This document shows positions 7,148 to 7,582 of a stretch of 7,582 nt of DNA, in pieces; positions within the stretch are counted from its first letter, which is position 1, and each line of letters starts with the position of its first letter. This stretch comes from Planctomycetota bacterium (GTDB taxonomy: Bacteria; Planctomycetota; B15-G4), in assembly GCA_003644265.1 (NCBI GenBank), contig QNBX01000190.1, positions 1-7,582 of the forward strand, written 5' to 3'. Under the pieces are notes generated by a model. The model saw nothing but the letters and a program-made list of their open reading frames with translations, ran no database searches and had not been told where the DNA came from. A program made the translations under genes and the position numbers.

Positions 7148-7582
7148 TCAGCGGTACTCGTCGACAGCTTCGAACATGGCCACGATGTTCTCAGGGGGAA
7201 TGTCCGGCAGCATGTTGTGAGCCGGTACGAAGACGAAACCGCCCCCTGGTGCGAAGGCCTCGATGTTGCGCCGCACGTGATCCTTGACCTCGTCGGGTGT
7301 GCCCTTGGGTAGAGCCTTGCGTGTGTCGGCGCCACCTCCCCAGAAGGTGATGTCGGCACCGAAGTCCCGCTTCAGCCGCTCAGGCTCCATGTTGCGCGCG
7401 GAGATCTGGACGGGGTTGATGATGTCCACGCCGGCTTCGATGAGGTCTGGCAGCAGCGCGTGGATGGAGCCACACGAGTGCAGGAACGTCTTGAGGTCAC
7501 TGTGCTCATGAACGTAGGCGTTGAGGGCCGCGTGGCGCGGCTTGAAGATGGTGCGGTACGTGTCGGGCGACATGAGCGGCCC
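7148..7582 (-). CDS. URO-D-fold (uroporphyrinogen decarboxylase-like) methyltransferase, C-terminal part (5' end outside window)
   Basis: Members of this fold outside haem synthesis are zinc methyltransferases acting on methyl donors and corrinoids (MtaA, MtbA, the CmuA N-terminal domain). About 145 residues are visible; the frame is open through the right edge (GPLMSP...), so the Met at 7573 is internal and not the start. Family features are HSCGS (His 7480-7478, Cys 7474-7472, the H-x-C zinc-ligand pair), LIEAGVDIINPVQ, WGGGADTRKALP, GTPDEVKDHVRRNI, FAPGGGFVFVPAHNMLPDIPPENI, and the end FEAVDEYR. A third cysteine ligand is not obvious in this part. It precedes the reductase by 90 bases and is probably the first or second step of the methyl pathway. 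It may take methyl from the primary donor or from methyl-corrinoid; the substrate cannot be told. It is not HemE: HSCG and the C-terminal motifs are those of the methyltransferase-like branch, and the neighbours are C1 genes. Confidence 0.87.
   Translation of the reverse strand, partial: GPLMSPDTYRTIFKPRHAALNAYVHEHSDLKTFLHSCGSIHALLPDLIEAGVDIINPVQISARNMEPERLKRDFGADITFWGGGADTRKALPKGTPDEVKDHVRRNIEAFAPGGGFVFVPAHNMLPDIPPENIVAMFEAVDEYR

Noticed and set aside
5594..7312. Long plus-strand open frame (572 codons) opposite the reductase gene
   Set aside because: It is antisense to a gene with clear MetF and MetV motifs. Its translation is low-complexity Ala/Arg/Gly/Val/His-rich and shows no domain; such frames are common in GC-rich DNA.
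7148..7582. HemE (haem-synthesis uroporphyrinogen decarboxylase)
   Set aside because: The HSCG motif, the GGGADT and APGGGFVFVPAHN segments and the C1 gene neighbours point to the methyltransferase branch of the fold.

Overview
The window is GC-rich DNA, probably from a high-GC Gram-positive bacterium (actinobacterium-like). That rests on base composition, strong G/C third positions, GTG and TTG starts, and a regulator gene that looks nearly leaderless. No rRNA, tRNA, phage, transposon or CRISPR material is visible. Every convincing gene is on the minus strand; the long plus-strand open frames are antisense shadows of these genes.

Layout in transcription order (right to left). The right edge (7148-7582) holds the C-terminal part of a uroporphyrinogen-decarboxylase-like (URO-D fold) methyltransferase. 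After 90 bases comes a 495-residue methylenetetrahydrofolate reductase with an eight-cysteine C-terminal MetV-like domain (5570-7057). It overlaps by 4 bases a pterin-binding methyltetrahydrofolate:corrinoid methyltransferase (4533-5573). That is followed by folD (3626-4516) and fhs (1887-3590) with short gaps, so this is almost certainly one operon. A 392-base intergenic region then carries a large imperfect hairpin and a cluster of 13-bp palindromes. A DeoR/GlpR-type regulator (691-1494) follows, tightly coupled to the TTG-started 5' part of a thiamine-diphosphate-dependent 2-oxoacid/acetoin dehydrogenase E1 alpha gene that runs off the left edge (1-680).

How the genes fit together (inference from family knowledge): a methyl group from an unknown donor would be moved by the URO-D-like protein to a corrinoid carrier not seen here. 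The pterin-binding methyltransferase would pass it to tetrahydrofolate. Methyl-THF would be oxidised by the MetF/MetV protein to methylene-THF, by FolD towards methenyl/formyl-THF, and Fhs would release formate with ATP formation. This is the logic of THF-dependent demethylation routes such as chloromethane, methoxyaromatic or betaine demethylation. The reverse, assimilatory direction cannot be excluded from sequence.

The most notable point is that this FolD has Ile54 where the family has its catalytic lysine, and a rewritten PCTPxG motif, while the other active-site residues are intact. It may be a dehydrogenase without normal cyclohydrolase activity. The other points to follow up are the fused Cys-rich reductase, the unknown methyl donor, and the palindrome array upstream of the regulator.
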